Of a DNA stretch of 24,113 bases, positions 6,330 through 13,740 are shown piece after piece. The stretch comes from a virus. The notes under the pieces were generated by a model. That model was not told the origin of the DNA. It saw nothing but the letters and a program-made list of their open reading frames with translations, and ran no database searches. Made by a program: the position numbers and the translations under genes. Numbering within the stretch: the first letter of the stretch is position 1; each line of letters starts with the position of its first letter. The DNA lies in IMG/VR virus record IMGVR_UViG_3300046028_003045, positions 1 to 24,113 of that record. The stretch is one strand, 5' to 3'.

Positions 6330-7462
6330 ATTAGGTCCTGTAACTCTGGCCAAAGATCACGGAATCGTCGAGGATCATCAGTCTTGTGATACTTATTCTC
6401 TACCGAGTCAATGTGTTGCCAGAACTGTTTGCTCATGGTAGTGAGAGGCGGAGTGTATATCCTGGCGCTCACTGCTGAGAAAAATGATTTTTCCGCTTCA
6501 TTAAGTTCAAACAGTGTGTGATATCGAGCTATCTCCAGCAGTGCTTGTTCTCGTACTGCTGCAGAGTGTAGGCCCGGGTCAAGATATTCGGGCTGATATA
6601 ATGTTTGCCACTGTATGGTCACTTGCTCTTGATCGGCCCAGGCACGTAGTTCACACAGTCTAGTACAGTTGTATATGTTATACACTGCATGTACTCCGCC
6701 CCAGTGGCCGTTTGTGTTCATAAACTGTCGCACACGACGCACGTTGTCTTGTGTTACTGACCACTTGCCGTGATAGCGCACGTATTCAAAGCGTTCACCG
6801 ATATTGTCAAAGCTCATGCTCCAACCCACTCGTGTTCGGCCTTGTAGTTTTTTAACTATTGCGTTGCGATCAAAGTCTATGTTCATGTTTGTGATCAGTG
6901 TCACAACACAATCATCCGGAATGACATCCAACAGGCGTTCGTTCTCGGGCAGCAGCAAGGGTTCTCCGCCCACCAAGGCAACTTCCCGTACACTGGATCG
7001 ATGTTGCTCAATGTACTCACACACTTGTTCGTAGTAAGGTCGGGCGCCGCTGCGGTATTCAAACTTCATCAATGCTGCCCACTTGCTGGAGCAGTAAGGG
7101 CCGCAGTAGTTGCAGGCCAGGTTGCAGGTAATGTTCCAGCGTACATCAATAATGCTGGGCCGATGGTCATCTATGGCGGCTGTGGCCACGTCAAAATCCA
7201 GATTGGTGTTGTTGTGCCAGTCACGTTCACTGGTGCCGTAGCGTTCGGCCTTGATGCAGTTGCTGCAATACTCAGGGTGTAGGACACCAGATTGTATGGT
7301 GCGTCTTATTTCGTGTAGCTTGGGGCTTTGTAGAATTTCGTCAATGGATGAAGAGCCAAGATTGCCCAGCATGTTGGGATCACCAGCACAACAAGTTTTA
7401 ACATCACCACGAAAATTGATGTGCAGGCCACGCCAAGGGGCTGCACAGTAACGTTTTTCCAT
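6326..7462 (-). CDS. Radical SAM protein with N-terminal twitch/SPASM-like Cys cluster
   Basis: This 378-residue enzyme has the radical SAM motif C113-x3-C117-x2-C120 (ITCNLACNYCGP), which holds the [4Fe-4S] cluster that cleaves SAM, followed by VALVGGEPLLL, the GGE loop for SAM. An N-terminal segment, CAAPWRGLHINFRGDVKTCC (C6, C24, C25) with later C66-x2-C69, is an auxiliary-cluster region like those of SPASM/twitch proteins, placed in front of the barrel. Such proteins recur in aquatic T4-like phages; no substrate is established that I know of. It has no Shine-Dalgarno; ATTAAATA sits exactly 5 bases before the ATG within a large inverted repeat. The stop overlaps the methyltransferase start, suggesting the two enzymes act on the same target. 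Confidence 0.87.
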   Translation of the reverse strand: MEKRYCAAPWRGLHINFRGDVKTCCAGDPNMLGNLGSSSIDEILQSPKLHEIRRTIQSGVLHPEYCSNCIKAERYGTSERDWHNNTNLDFDVATAAIDDHRPSIIDVRWNITCNLACNYCGPYCSSKWAALMKFEYRSGARPYYEQVCEYIEQHRSSVREVALVGGEPLLLPENERLLDVIPDDCVVTLITNMNIDFDRNAIVKKLQGRTRVGWSMSFDNIGERFEYVRYHGKWSVTQDNVRRVRQFMNTNGHWGGVHAVYNIYNCTRLCELRAWADQEQVTIQWQTLYQPEYLDPGLHSAAVREQALLEIARYHTLFELNEAEKSFFSAVSARIYTPPLTTMSKQFWQHIDSVENKYHKTDDPRRFRDLWPELQDLI

Positions 7463-7490
7463 GCATCTATTTAATGGATAGTTACTGTGC
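7443..7490 (-). promoter_or_regulatory. Late promoter inside a start-codon hairpin, radical SAM gene
   Basis: In mRNA sense GCACAGTAAC (7490-7481) pairs perfectly with GTTACTGTGC (7452-7443). Inside, TCCAT (7478-7474) pairs with ATGGA (7462-7458), which contains the start codon. The octamer ATTAAATA (7475-7468) lies in the loop side, 5 bases before the ATG, so +1 is predicted at 7462. Read-through mRNA buries the AUG; mRNA from this promoter lacks the 5' arms. Confidence 0.6.
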
Positions 7491-7501
7491 TATATTATTA
7501 T

Positions 7502-7514
7502 CCGCGCTACGCGG
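7502..7514. repeat. Short GC-rich palindrome between genes
   Basis: CCGCG-CTA-CGCGG is a 5-bp perfect hairpin with a 3-base loop, just after the stop of the 107-residue gene. It is GC-rich against an AT-rich background. There is no T-run on either side, so I do not call it a rho-independent terminator; it may protect or stall mRNA ends. Confidence 0.45.
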
Positions 7515-7519
7515 CCAAA

Positions 7520-7843
7520 TCAGTATTGTGCTATTACCGGCGACGACGTGTGAATACCGGCATTTTTACGTAGTTGATCCAGGGTTGTATCAGCACACTC
7601 GGTGTCTTCAACTGGATTGATTAGGCCAGCAGCTCGCTTTAGCAACTCGAACTCGACTTGTTGCGGTGGGATCATAACTGCATTATCAGTACCATAATCT
7701 GTATTATTGGGCACGTCTACAGCGATACCAGTGTTGACCGTGTTTAATTCTGCCGGATTTTGCGATTGGTCATCAGGCTGTCCCTGATCCATCTTCGCAT
7801 CCATTGCATCGGCCACTTGACGTAATATATCACTGATTTTCAT
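7520..7843 (-). CDS. Small conserved phage protein of unknown function (107 aa)
   Basis: Not recognised. It begins MKISDILRQVADAMDAKM, an amphipathic helix, followed by a Gln/Asn/Asp-rich linker (QGQPDDQSQNPAEL) and a central VMIPPQQVEFELLKRAAGL segment. There is no signal peptide, membrane segment or catalytic motif. The ATG overlaps the stop of the 124-residue gene (ATGA), so it is translationally coupled to it. It is the last gene of the block 11832-7520 before the radical SAM gene. The style of short N-terminal helix plus polar tail resembles other small proteins in this block, which suggests small virion or assembly factors, but nothing in the sequence proves it. Confidence 0.6.
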   Translation of the reverse strand: MKISDILRQVADAMDAKMDQGQPDDQSQNPAELNTVNTGIAVDVPNNTDYGTDNAVMIPPQQVEFELLKRAAGLINPVEDTECADTTLDQLRKNAGIHTSSPVIAQY

Positions 7844-8214
7844 CTTGGGTATCCCTTAAATGCCACCACTGGGCTTTTTATATTTGTACCAGGCAATTCT
7901 TCACTATCCATATCACCGTTATTTAAATCTTTATGCGCTAGGCCGGCAGCGGTATATGCTAAATTGAGCATGGCTTGTTCTTCTTTGGTGTAAGGGTGTG
8001 CAGTGTTGTGTTTACCTACCCAACTTTCACTATCCATTTCTATTGGGTTTATTCCATCACTACAAGCCACAGCCATCATTAAACGATTTAAATCATATAG
8101 TCTGTCATAACTGTCTATTTTCTTTGAAAAAATATTTAACCCACGAGTTGCTGCTTTCTCACGCTTGGAAATTTTAGCAGGCACCGCCTCAAAAAAGAAC
8201 TCACGGGCTCTCAT
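7840..8214 (-). CDS. Conserved T4-like phage protein of unknown function (124 aa)
   Basis: The sequence MRAREFFFEA..., with SKREKAATRGLNIFSKK, YDLNRLMMAVACSDG, SESWVGKHNTAHPYTKEEQAML and KSPVVAFKGYPR, is a pattern I know as widespread in aquatic T4-like phages. It is conserved end to end, so probably one small folded domain, but no function is known to me. The N-terminal MRAREF/FEA resembles the 'EFI-TEA' type beginnings of several structural-block genes of these phages. A weak AGGT Shine-Dalgarno lies about 8 bases before the ATG; the preceding gene ends 2 bases upstream. The stop overlaps the next gene. Confidence 0.7.
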   Translation of the reverse strand: MRAREFFFEAVPAKISKREKAATRGLNIFSKKIDSYDRLYDLNRLMMAVACSDGINPIEMDSESWVGKHNTAHPYTKEEQAMLNLAYTAAGLAHKDLNNGDMDSEELPGTNIKSPVVAFKGYPR

Positions 8215-8216
8215 TG

Positions 8217-8495
8217 TTAGACCTGTCTTACTGCGTAAGAACCAGATGTTGTGGTTCCAACTTCTTGCGCTGTAAATCCTGATCCCACAATTGTAATTTT
8301 GTTCCCCACTCCCACAAATACATCTTGTGATGCATTAGGCGGGACTAGAGTCGGTGCTGAAAACAAATTCCCAGTTGCTGTAGGGTATATCAGATCAATC
8401 TGATAAGTTACAGAAGTAGTCCCAGTGGCAATACGTGCCTTGTCAGTGTACCAGGCCTGGGCGCTTGCTGATGTATATACGTTGGCTTGTGCCAT
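8217..8495 (-). CDS. Small probable virion protein (92 aa)
   Basis: The sequence is MAQANVYTSASAQAWY..., then TSVTYQIDLIYPTATGNLF, LVPPNASQDVFVGVGNKITIVGSGFTAQEVG. Alternating hydrophobic and Ser/Thr/Gly residues suggest an all-beta fold, and the protein lacks any enzyme motif. Similar short proteins occur in aquatic T4-like phages, where I suspect a surface or decoration role; that is inference. It has a good Shine-Dalgarno (AAGGAA) 8-9 bases before the ATG and is followed 2 bases later by the 124-residue gene. No signal peptide or transmembrane helix is present. Confidence 0.65.
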   Translation of the reverse strand: MAQANVYTSASAQAWYTDKARIATGTTSVTYQIDLIYPTATGNLFSAPTLVPPNASQDVFVGVGNKITIVGSGFTAQEVGTTTSGSYAVRQV

Positions 8496-8513
8496 TTTTA
8501 ATTTTCCTTGTGT

Positions 8514-9149
8514 TTACCATGCACGACACGACCAATATCGTGCCTTCCATCTTGGCCCCGGAGTGTCGCAATTGTGACGTGCACGAAAGCTTTTTCGACG
8601 GGCGGGATTTGATTTTTTGATGCGCATGGTCTTGTCGCCAAAGTTAACCTTGACCACATTGCCTTTTGGGCCACGAACATAAACTTTACTCTTCTTGACA
8701 TCGCCCGGTTGGGGTTTGCCTAAAGAAACTTCGCGTCCTTGATATTCAGCTTCGTCCATGGGACCAATCGGCACAATCGGCTCAGCCTGTATCTGCTTGT
8801 TAACTAGACGCATTTCATCCTGGTCAATTTCATTAACAGATTGCTTACCTAATCCAGCCAATGCACGCAGTCGACTGACATCTGTGCGAGAATCTTCTTC
8901 TTCTGACTCTTTAGTATAGCCGGAGCCAACTGGGCCATAACGACGAATAGTTTCCAGTTGGTACCCGGCAGACTCAAGCAGTTGCATCATGTCTGCATCA
9001 CCGTTAAGTACAATGCCGTCCTCGACCACATCAACTATATAACTTTCAATCAGTTGATCAAAATCTAGTTCAATGTCAAAGCTGTCCCCAACGGCTGGTC
9101 CAGCTAGCCGTTGTTGACCTTCGGTAATGTACTCTTGCAACGATTTCAT
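8514..9149 (-). CDS. Conserved phage protein with basic Cys-containing C-terminal tail (211 aa)
   Basis: I start it at MKSLQEYITEGQ, whose ATG shares a base with the stop of the preceding gene (TAATG). A frame opening at 9179 would add ten unlikely residues. The N-terminal half (VGDSFDIELDFDQLIESYIVDVVEDGIVLNGDADMMQLL) looks like a small alpha/beta domain; an acidic linker follows. The C-terminal 50 residues are basic and highly characteristic: VYVRGPKGNVVKVNFGDKTMRIKKSNPARRK, then FRARHNCDTPGPRWKARYWSCRAW. I know this tail from other phage proteins, where it closes several unrelated sequences, so it may be a shared binding or targeting module, with H and two Cys as possible metal ligands. 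The role of the whole protein is unknown. Confidence 0.72.
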   Translation of the reverse strand: MKSLQEYITEGQQRLAGPAVGDSFDIELDFDQLIESYIVDVVEDGIVLNGDADMMQLLESAGYQLETIRRYGPVGSGYTKESEEEDSRTDVSRLRALAGLGKQSVNEIDQDEMRLVNKQIQAEPIVPIGPMDEAEYQGREVSLGKPQPGDVKKSKVYVRGPKGNVVKVNFGDKTMRIKKSNPARRKSFRARHNCDTPGPRWKARYWSCRAW

Positions 9150-11221
9150 TATGTATCTTGACGATTGTAAATGGTCCACAGGCGTTTCTCGATGCTTTCG
9201 CCAATATCTGCCGAACCAAGATTGACCTGGGGTGATTGTTTAACTCCCAATCGCTTCATTGCCAACGGGTTGTCTGCCATGTTGTTAGGATTCACTTGTA
9301 CTTTAGGACCGTTAAGTCCGCCGGCTAGCTTCATGACCATGGTATCTGTGTCAGCGTACATTGGGTCTGGACTGTTAGCGTGGTCATCTTCGTCAATATG
9401 ATCACAGCCGCAAGGTGATTGGCCGCAAGCACCGCATGCTTCTGCAGTGTCACCAGCCGGTGCTTGTGATTCCATGCCAGCCAGCTTGAGAATTTCCGCA
9501 AGGCGCATGGCATCATCATCGGTGGCAGTAACAGTCAAGCTCTTGGTTCCGTTACTGTTTGTAGAGAGATTCATGCTGATCTCTTCGTTTAGCATGGTCT
9601 TTAGCTTGCTGCTAAAACTCTCGGCTAATGCGCCCTCATACACACCCTTGCCAAATTGGACGCCGCCCTTGGTTTTCTTGCCACCTTCAGCAGGAGCAGT
9701 AGCTACAGAGCCAGCAGTTGTGGTCTCTTCAACTTCTTTCTTTAGACCTGCTTTCTTATCAGCAACTGCCTTCTTCATTGGCTCTTTCTTGTTGCCGTCT
9801 TTGTCCATGTCTAAAAAGTCTGGCTTCTTGCCGGGCTTGCCAATGTCCGCACCTGCTCTTGCTCGCTTGGCGCTGTAGTTACCGGCTTCTTTAACTGGCT
9901 CGTCACCGTCATCTTTTGATTTCATATAATCACGGGCAGTGTCAAGATAGTCCACAGCCTTGGTGATCTTGCTTTGAACCCACTCGGGCAAGTTTTCATC
10001 ACTGTCAAGAATACTGCGCAATTCGCTAGCAGCGTCGGCGGCAGTGGTAAGTTGATCCTGGGCCATTTCACCTTCGCGATCATACTCGCCGCGATTGGCT
10101 GGATCAAACTCGTCCTCACCTTCCGCCACACCTTTACCGGCACCGGCAGTGGTGTTAATGTTGCCGGCGTAGTTCGCGTATTTTTTATCTGCGCTTCTAG
10201 AAGAAAATGCTGTTTGTCCAGCGGCGTTAGTTGTCTTAGCACCAATTTGACCAGGGGTAGCAGATGATGCAGCTCCGCGTTGAGGAGCAACACGATTACC
10301 GTATCCGGTCGTCGTTTGATCTGCTCGGTTAGTTGCGCGAGATTGTTTAATATCTCCTGCTATTTGATCACGCTCGGGTTGTGTTTGCGGCGGACGAATT
10401 CCTTTATCCCCGTAATATAGACCACGAACAGCTTCATCCACTTCACCCTTGGCAGAGGCGCGCTCACGTGCCTTTTCTGCCTTTTCTTGATCGGCCATCT
10501 TGGTGTGCTTGACACCTGCCTTGCCTGGTAATCCGCTCTTGGGCTTGTTGCCCACAACAAAGCTTTGTAGCTTGCTGGCTTCATCACCAGAGAAGGGTTC
10601 ACGCTCTTTCTTAGGGCGTCCACGCCCACGATCAATCTTGGGTGCTGCTGGCTTCTTTTCGCCGCCTTCTTCATCGTCTTGGTCATACTTACGACCATAT
10701 CCGCCAGGGGCAGCGCGATGAATTCGACCACGAGGAGTTTCTTCAGCAGACTCGTCTACGCCGGCTTTTTCTTGACTAGTGTCGCCTGTTACTTTGTGTG
10801 TTTTTCCACCAACCATAAATGTGGGTTTACCGGCACGGATAGCATCCCGACGAGCTTTAACGAATTCGTTACCTTCATCCATTTCGTCTTCTTCTCGACG
10901 GCGTTTTTCGTTATCTTTTTTATCTTCTTTATCTTCTTCTGACTCATCGTCGCCGTCAGGATCTTTGTAATAACCTTCTTCAACTTCGGACTCGCGAATT
11001 CCGGTGCGGTCTTTAAGTTTTTTCAATCCTGCAGCACCAGTTGCGCTTTTGCTGCGTTCAGCTTCAAGATCTTTAAGGGTCAGCTTTTCTTCGCCGCTGT
11101 CCTTGCGTTTGTACGCAGGGATCCGGCTCTTGTCAACCGCAGCGGCGCGCTGCACAGCGGATTCATACAGTGGAGTACTACCAACTGAATTTAATTTTTT
11201 GAGAATATCGTACATGTCCAT
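9149..11221 (-). CDS. Large, charged, mostly disordered phage protein (690 aa)
   Basis: Function not recognised, though proteins of this style occur in related phages. The N-terminus MDMYDILKKLNSVGS is a short helix. Residues 30-210 are dominated by Lys, Arg, Glu and Asp, with a conserved EGNEFVKARRDAIRAGKPTFMVGGKTHKV element near 117-145 and an AT-hook-like RGRGRPKKER at 198-207. The middle is low-complexity Gly/Ala/Thr. Towards the end SFSSKLKTMLNEE...SLTVTATDDDAMRLAEILKLAGM looks folded, followed by a Cys cluster C-x2-C-x4-C-x-C-D-H (near 598-610) that could bind zinc. AAGGAA precedes the first ATG by 7 bases. Basic DNA-contacting segments within an acidic chain would suit a scaffold or internal head protein; that is speculation. 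Confidence 0.7.
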   Translation of the reverse strand: MDMYDILKKLNSVGSTPLYESAVQRAAAVDKSRIPAYKRKDSGEEKLTLKDLEAERSKSATGAAGLKKLKDRTGIRESEVEEGYYKDPDGDDESEEDKEDKKDNEKRRREEDEMDEGNEFVKARRDAIRAGKPTFMVGGKTHKVTGDTSQEKAGVDESAEETPRGRIHRAAPGGYGRKYDQDDEEGGEKKPAAPKIDRGRGRPKKEREPFSGDEASKLQSFVVGNKPKSGLPGKAGVKHTKMADQEKAEKARERASAKGEVDEAVRGLYYGDKGIRPPQTQPERDQIAGDIKQSRATNRADQTTTGYGNRVAPQRGAASSATPGQIGAKTTNAAGQTAFSSRSADKKYANYAGNINTTAGAGKGVAEGEDEFDPANRGEYDREGEMAQDQLTTAADAASELRSILDSDENLPEWVQSKITKAVDYLDTARDYMKSKDDGDEPVKEAGNYSAKRARAGADIGKPGKKPDFLDMDKDGNKKEPMKKAVADKKAGLKKEVEETTTAGSVATAPAEGGKKTKGGVQFGKGVYEGALAESFSSKLKTMLNEEISMNLSTNSNGTKSLTVTATDDDAMRLAEILKLAGMESQAPAGDTAEACGACGQSPCGCDHIDEDDHANSPDPMYADTDTMVMKLAGGLNGPKVQVNPNNMADNPLAMKRLGVKQSPQVNLGSADIGESIEKRLWTIYNRQDT

Positions 11222-11223
11222 GA

Positions 11224-11832
11224 TTAGTTTCCTTGTGGCTGTTTGCCGGTTGCTGGTTTTGCGGGGCGCTTGACATTTGACATGGGGCTCTGGATGCCCT
11301 GTGGCAAGTCATTTGTGGTTTTTGCTGGTGGGGTTTTACCGCCTGCTACGGTAAAACGGGCTTGGCTGGCCGAGTTCTTGACTACTTCTTTATCTTGCGC
11401 TGCTGCTGCATAGTCTTTCTTGATGCGCTTTTGTTCAGCATCAGTTGGCGGGTACTCGCTTGTAAGCAGATCCTTTTGATCCGCAATACCCAGCAGTTCC
11501 TTGTCCATGCCTTCTTGCCACTTGATAGTGTTCATGCCGACACGATCAGGGGATAAGCCCAGGAGCTCAACCACTTGTTCAATCTGTGGAGGAGTTGCAG
11601 GATACTTAAAGCTCACATCAATCATGTTGACTGCGTGGTTAGGGTAGCCCGGGAACCCTTGTGGCTGAGCCACAATAGGTGTAGTTTTAACTTCACCAAT
11701 GCTGGCAGGTTCAAACTTTTTCAGCTGGTCCTTGAATTGTTTTAAGAATTCAGGGGACACATCGCCTACAATCTTGATGCGGTAGTCAAAAGTCTTTTCA
11801 CTTTCCACTAGATATTGCGCAAATGTTTTCAT
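11224..11832 (-). CDS. Conserved phage protein, probable virion or assembly factor (202 aa)
   Basis: MKTFAQYLVESEKTFDYRIKIVGDVSPEFLKQFKDQLKKFEP starts a small alpha/beta domain; PIVAQPQGFPGYPNHAVNMIDVSFKYPATPPQIEQVVELLGL continues it to about residue 95. The remaining half is Lys/Ala/Pro-rich and probably flexible. I know the pattern from other aquatic T4-like phages without a function. It begins the block 11832-7520 and has its own signals: ACTAAATA 18 bases and AGGA about 8 bases before the ATG, the conventional late-gene arrangement. The preceding gene ends one base upstream. Confidence 0.7.
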   Translation of the reverse strand: MKTFAQYLVESEKTFDYRIKIVGDVSPEFLKQFKDQLKKFEPASIGEVKTTPIVAQPQGFPGYPNHAVNMIDVSFKYPATPPQIEQVVELLGLSPDRVGMNTIKWQEGMDKELLGIADQKDLLTSEYPPTDAEQKRIKKDYAAAAQDKEVVKNSASQARFTVAGGKTPPAKTTNDLPQGIQSPMSNVKRPAKPATGKQPQGN

Positions 11833-11833
11833 A

Positions 11834-12577
11834 TCAGAGTCCTATGGCTGTATTTAGTGTTTTACCAATATTATTATTTGGTTCAGGTTGATAGAGATTG
11901 GTTACGTAGTCGACAAATTCGCGCTCGGCCTTTTGGTGTAACTGGTACCACCGTGCATGAATCACCGCAGCTGACTCATAATTATCGTCAAACCCCAAGT
12001 AGTCAATCATGCTTGCGTAAAAATCCCGGTCTAGTACTTCGGTATATAAAGTGTCTGCATCTAAACATAAACAATTATTGAGTCTGGCGTATGTTTTAAG
12101 TTTGTGACTCATACTTTTAATAGACAATTGAAATCCATCAATTGTCATATTGTTTAAGCTAGAGTTAAATTTTAAATAACAGCGCAATGCAAGATCTGGG
12201 GATACAGTACAAAGTATACCTTTGTATGTACGTGTAATTTCAGACTGTGCAGTATAGTGATGCTCAAGTGGAATTACTGGATCTAGTAATTTTCGAATTT
12301 TCCACTCCGTATGTAGCCAGTTGTGCCAAGTACGGAAATTCCCATAAACATATTTAGAAATATAAATTAGTTTGTCATCAATAGTGTAATATGGCCAAAA
12401 ATGCTTGCTGTGGGTATATATTTTTGCTTGTATTTTAGCATCCAATGTTAACATCCATCGTATGTGATTTCCAAACCCACCTATGGGGGAACAAATCCAC
12501 CCAACTGTATCAGAATTTAAAAAATAGATGTTTAATTCATCAATTGGTGCTCTTCTGGCACTAACATCATCAGACAT
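11834..12577 (-). CDS. AT-rich conserved phage protein of unknown function (247 aa)
   Basis: The start MSDDVSARRAPIDELN is chosen because GGGGAAGAG lies just before this ATG; the frame open to 12625 would run 56 bases into gp16. The protein has a Gly-rich GWICSPIGGFGNHIRWMLTLD motif (near 26-46), FRTWHNWLHTEWKIRKLL, LKFNSSLNNM and AAVIHARWYQLHQKAEREFVDYV near the end. I recognise this combination from aquatic T4-like phages; the G-G-x-G-N motif recalls sugar- or sulfo-transferases, but no family can be assigned firmly. Its coding region is visibly more AT-rich than gp16 and the 202-residue gene beside it, suggesting a separate origin. It overlaps the gp16 stop by 8 bases. Confidence 0.65.
   Translation of the reverse strand: MSDDVSARRAPIDELNIYFLNSDTVGWICSPIGGFGNHIRWMLTLDAKIQAKIYTHSKHFWPYYTIDDKLIYISKYVYGNFRTWHNWLHTEWKIRKLLDPVIPLEHHYTAQSEITRTYKGILCTVSPDLALRCYLKFNSSLNNMTIDGFQLSIKSMSHKLKTYARLNNCLCLDADTLYTEVLDRDFYASMIDYLGFDDNYESAAVIHARWYQLHQKAEREFVDYVTNLYQPEPNNNIGKTLNTAIGL
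11851..11858 (-). promoter_or_regulatory. T4-type late promoter octamer, 202-aa gene
   Basis: ACTAAATA, 18 bases before the ATG, lies in the end of the preceding gene's coding region. Predicted +1 at about 11845 leaves a 13-base leader containing AGGA. This is the conventional arrangement, contrasting with the leaderless starts in the same window. Confidence 0.55.
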
Positions 12578-13073
12578 TACTCTTCCCCAGTATCTGACGC
12601 AGTAGTTCGTTGCGGTCAAGTACATGGCCTTGCCCAGTGGGGTGCTCTACAGAGTCCCCAGCTAGGTCTCGATCTAGCTTGACTTTTTTAAGTTGCAACT
12701 CAATCATCTTGAGCTTTTTATTAAGCTTGGCATTCTTTGCTGTGATAGCATGGCCTAGCATTTGACTTGCCACGTTGAAGATTTCTGAAGCATAGCGGCT
12801 GTCAACATTCATCCCTAGGTCCATTAGATTGTCAAAGCTTTCGGTGGCTTTTAACGCCAGGTCATCCATCTCTTGGTCACTGGACTCAAGCCCTCGCACT
12901 GCCGGCAAGGCTGCTTCAATCTTGTCCAGTGCATCTAATGTTTCGGGAAGAATGGTTAGCTGTGTTTGTATATCATCGGTGTGGGCGGGCACACCTGGTT
13001 CAATATCACTACTATCCTGGTCACGGGGTAGGTTGAACAACGCCTCAAGGTTTTTGTTGGTTGGAAGGGACAT
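12570..13073 (-). CDS. 16: Terminase small subunit gp16
   Basis: This 167-residue protein resembles T4 gp16 (164 residues), which forms rings that recognise concatemer DNA and regulate gp17. Diagnostic segments are ALDKIEAALPAVRGLESSDQEMDDLA (compare T4 'VDRIEAALPEV...DAELDSLA') and ESFDNLMDLGMNVDSRYASEIFNVASQML, then a coiled-coil-like NKKLKMIELQLKKVKLDRDL. It lies more than 5 kb before the gp17 gene pair instead of next to it as in T4. There is no Shine-Dalgarno; ATTAAATA ends 4 bases before the ATG, so a leaderless or near-leaderless late mRNA is possible. An endonuclease gene ends 7 bases upstream. Confidence 0.88.
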   Translation of the reverse strand: MSLPTNKNLEALFNLPRDQDSSDIEPGVPAHTDDIQTQLTILPETLDALDKIEAALPAVRGLESSDQEMDDLALKATESFDNLMDLGMNVDSRYASEIFNVASQMLGHAITAKNAKLNKKLKMIELQLKKVKLDRDLAGDSVEHPTGQGHVLDRNELLRQILGKSNV

Positions 13074-13077
13074 AGCA

Positions 13078-13085
13078 TATTTAAT
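13078..13085 (-). promoter_or_regulatory. Late promoter octamer directly before the gp16 start
   Basis: ATTAAATA, then TGCT, then ATG. The spacing is 4 bases, one less than the exact leaderless geometry seen at four other genes; +1 would fall on or within one base of the AUG. The octamer overlaps the last codons of the endonuclease gene. Confidence 0.45.
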
Positions 13086-13680
13086 GAGTTAATTTGCATG
13101 ATTCAAAGTCTTTGCGATGTTGCAGAGAATATTTGACCTTAGCCCATGAGATGTTTAATCGTTTAGAAATTTGTAGATTGTTTAGCCCAGCATCGTGCAA
13201 AGAAATAATCTGTAATGCAATGGTTAAATTTTTTTGTATGTAAGTATTCAGAGTAGATTGACGCTTTGAATTGGTCCAAGATTTACCTTTTCTTGCGTTT
13301 GCTGCTTTAAGACAATTATCTAATCTAGTTTGGATTGCTTTTTTAGTCCAAGTTTTAGATTTTTGATATTGTTTAATTTTTTCTTTAGTCGATGATAACA
13401 TTTTACCAGAGCCGCCATCCCCGGTTTCTGGTTTTAAATTAGCCCATGCATCATCAACAACAACATTCCATAAGTCACTGTAATACTGTCCCCAATATTT
13501 TACGTCGTTATTAGTTTGGCATTCTTTAAGAATTTCAGTGGTTACATCATTTCCGTGTTTTGATAGATGACGGCACCAGTATATGCCAGATCCTTTGTAC
13601 TTGTATGGATTTTGTATTGTTTTGCCCAGGTATTTTAACCCAGTTTTGTTATGTGTTTTCACATAGAGATAAGTAGGCAT
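13081..13680 (-). CDS. GIY-YIG-like homing endonuclease
   Basis: I start at MPTYLYVKTHNKTGLKYLGKT because AAGGAG lies 8 bases upstream; the longer frame would read through that Shine-Dalgarno sequence. In this 199-residue protein YLYVK...TGLKYLGKT takes the place of the GIY...YIG strands, with YKGSGIYWCRHLSKHG next, as in phage free-standing endonucleases of this variant. A Lys-rich linker follows (STKEKIKQYQKSKTW, ARKGKSWTNSKRQSTLN), and a C-terminal helix-turn-helix (LNNLQISKRLNISWAKVKYSLQ) for DNA binding. The gene is AT-rich against its neighbours and lies between gp4 and gp16, a typical site for a mobile endonuclease acting on an allele lacking it. Cleavage activity is inferred. Confidence 0.75.
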   Translation of the reverse strand: MPTYLYVKTHNKTGLKYLGKTIQNPYKYKGSGIYWCRHLSKHGNDVTTEILKECQTNNDVKYWGQYYSDLWNVVVDDAWANLKPETGDGGSGKMLSSTKEKIKQYQKSKTWTKKAIQTRLDNCLKAANARKGKSWTNSKRQSTLNTYIQKNLTIALQIISLHDAGLNNLQISKRLNISWAKVKYSLQHRKDFESCKLTH

Positions 13681-13740
13681 GCTGATTGCTCCTTCCAAGC
13701 ATTAGAGTAGTTGGATATTCCCGTATCGCGAACTACACCT

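Noticed and set aside
6330-6353. Upstream start for the methyltransferase
   Set aside because: The ATG at 6329 has an ATGA overlap with the preceding stop and a suitable AGGA, as its neighbours do.
7502-7514. GC palindrome as a rho-independent terminator
   Set aside because: No T-run follows on either strand and the loop is only 3 bases; kept only as a palindrome.
9150-9179. Upstream start for the 211-residue protein
   Set aside because: It would overlap the preceding gene by 31 bases and add untypical residues; TAATG coupling and the MKSLQEYITEG beginning favour 9149.
9447-9878. Several plus-strand ORFs across the 690-residue gene
   Set aside because: Ser/Leu/Pro-rich translations typical of the antisense of Lys/Glu/Ala-rich coding sequence.
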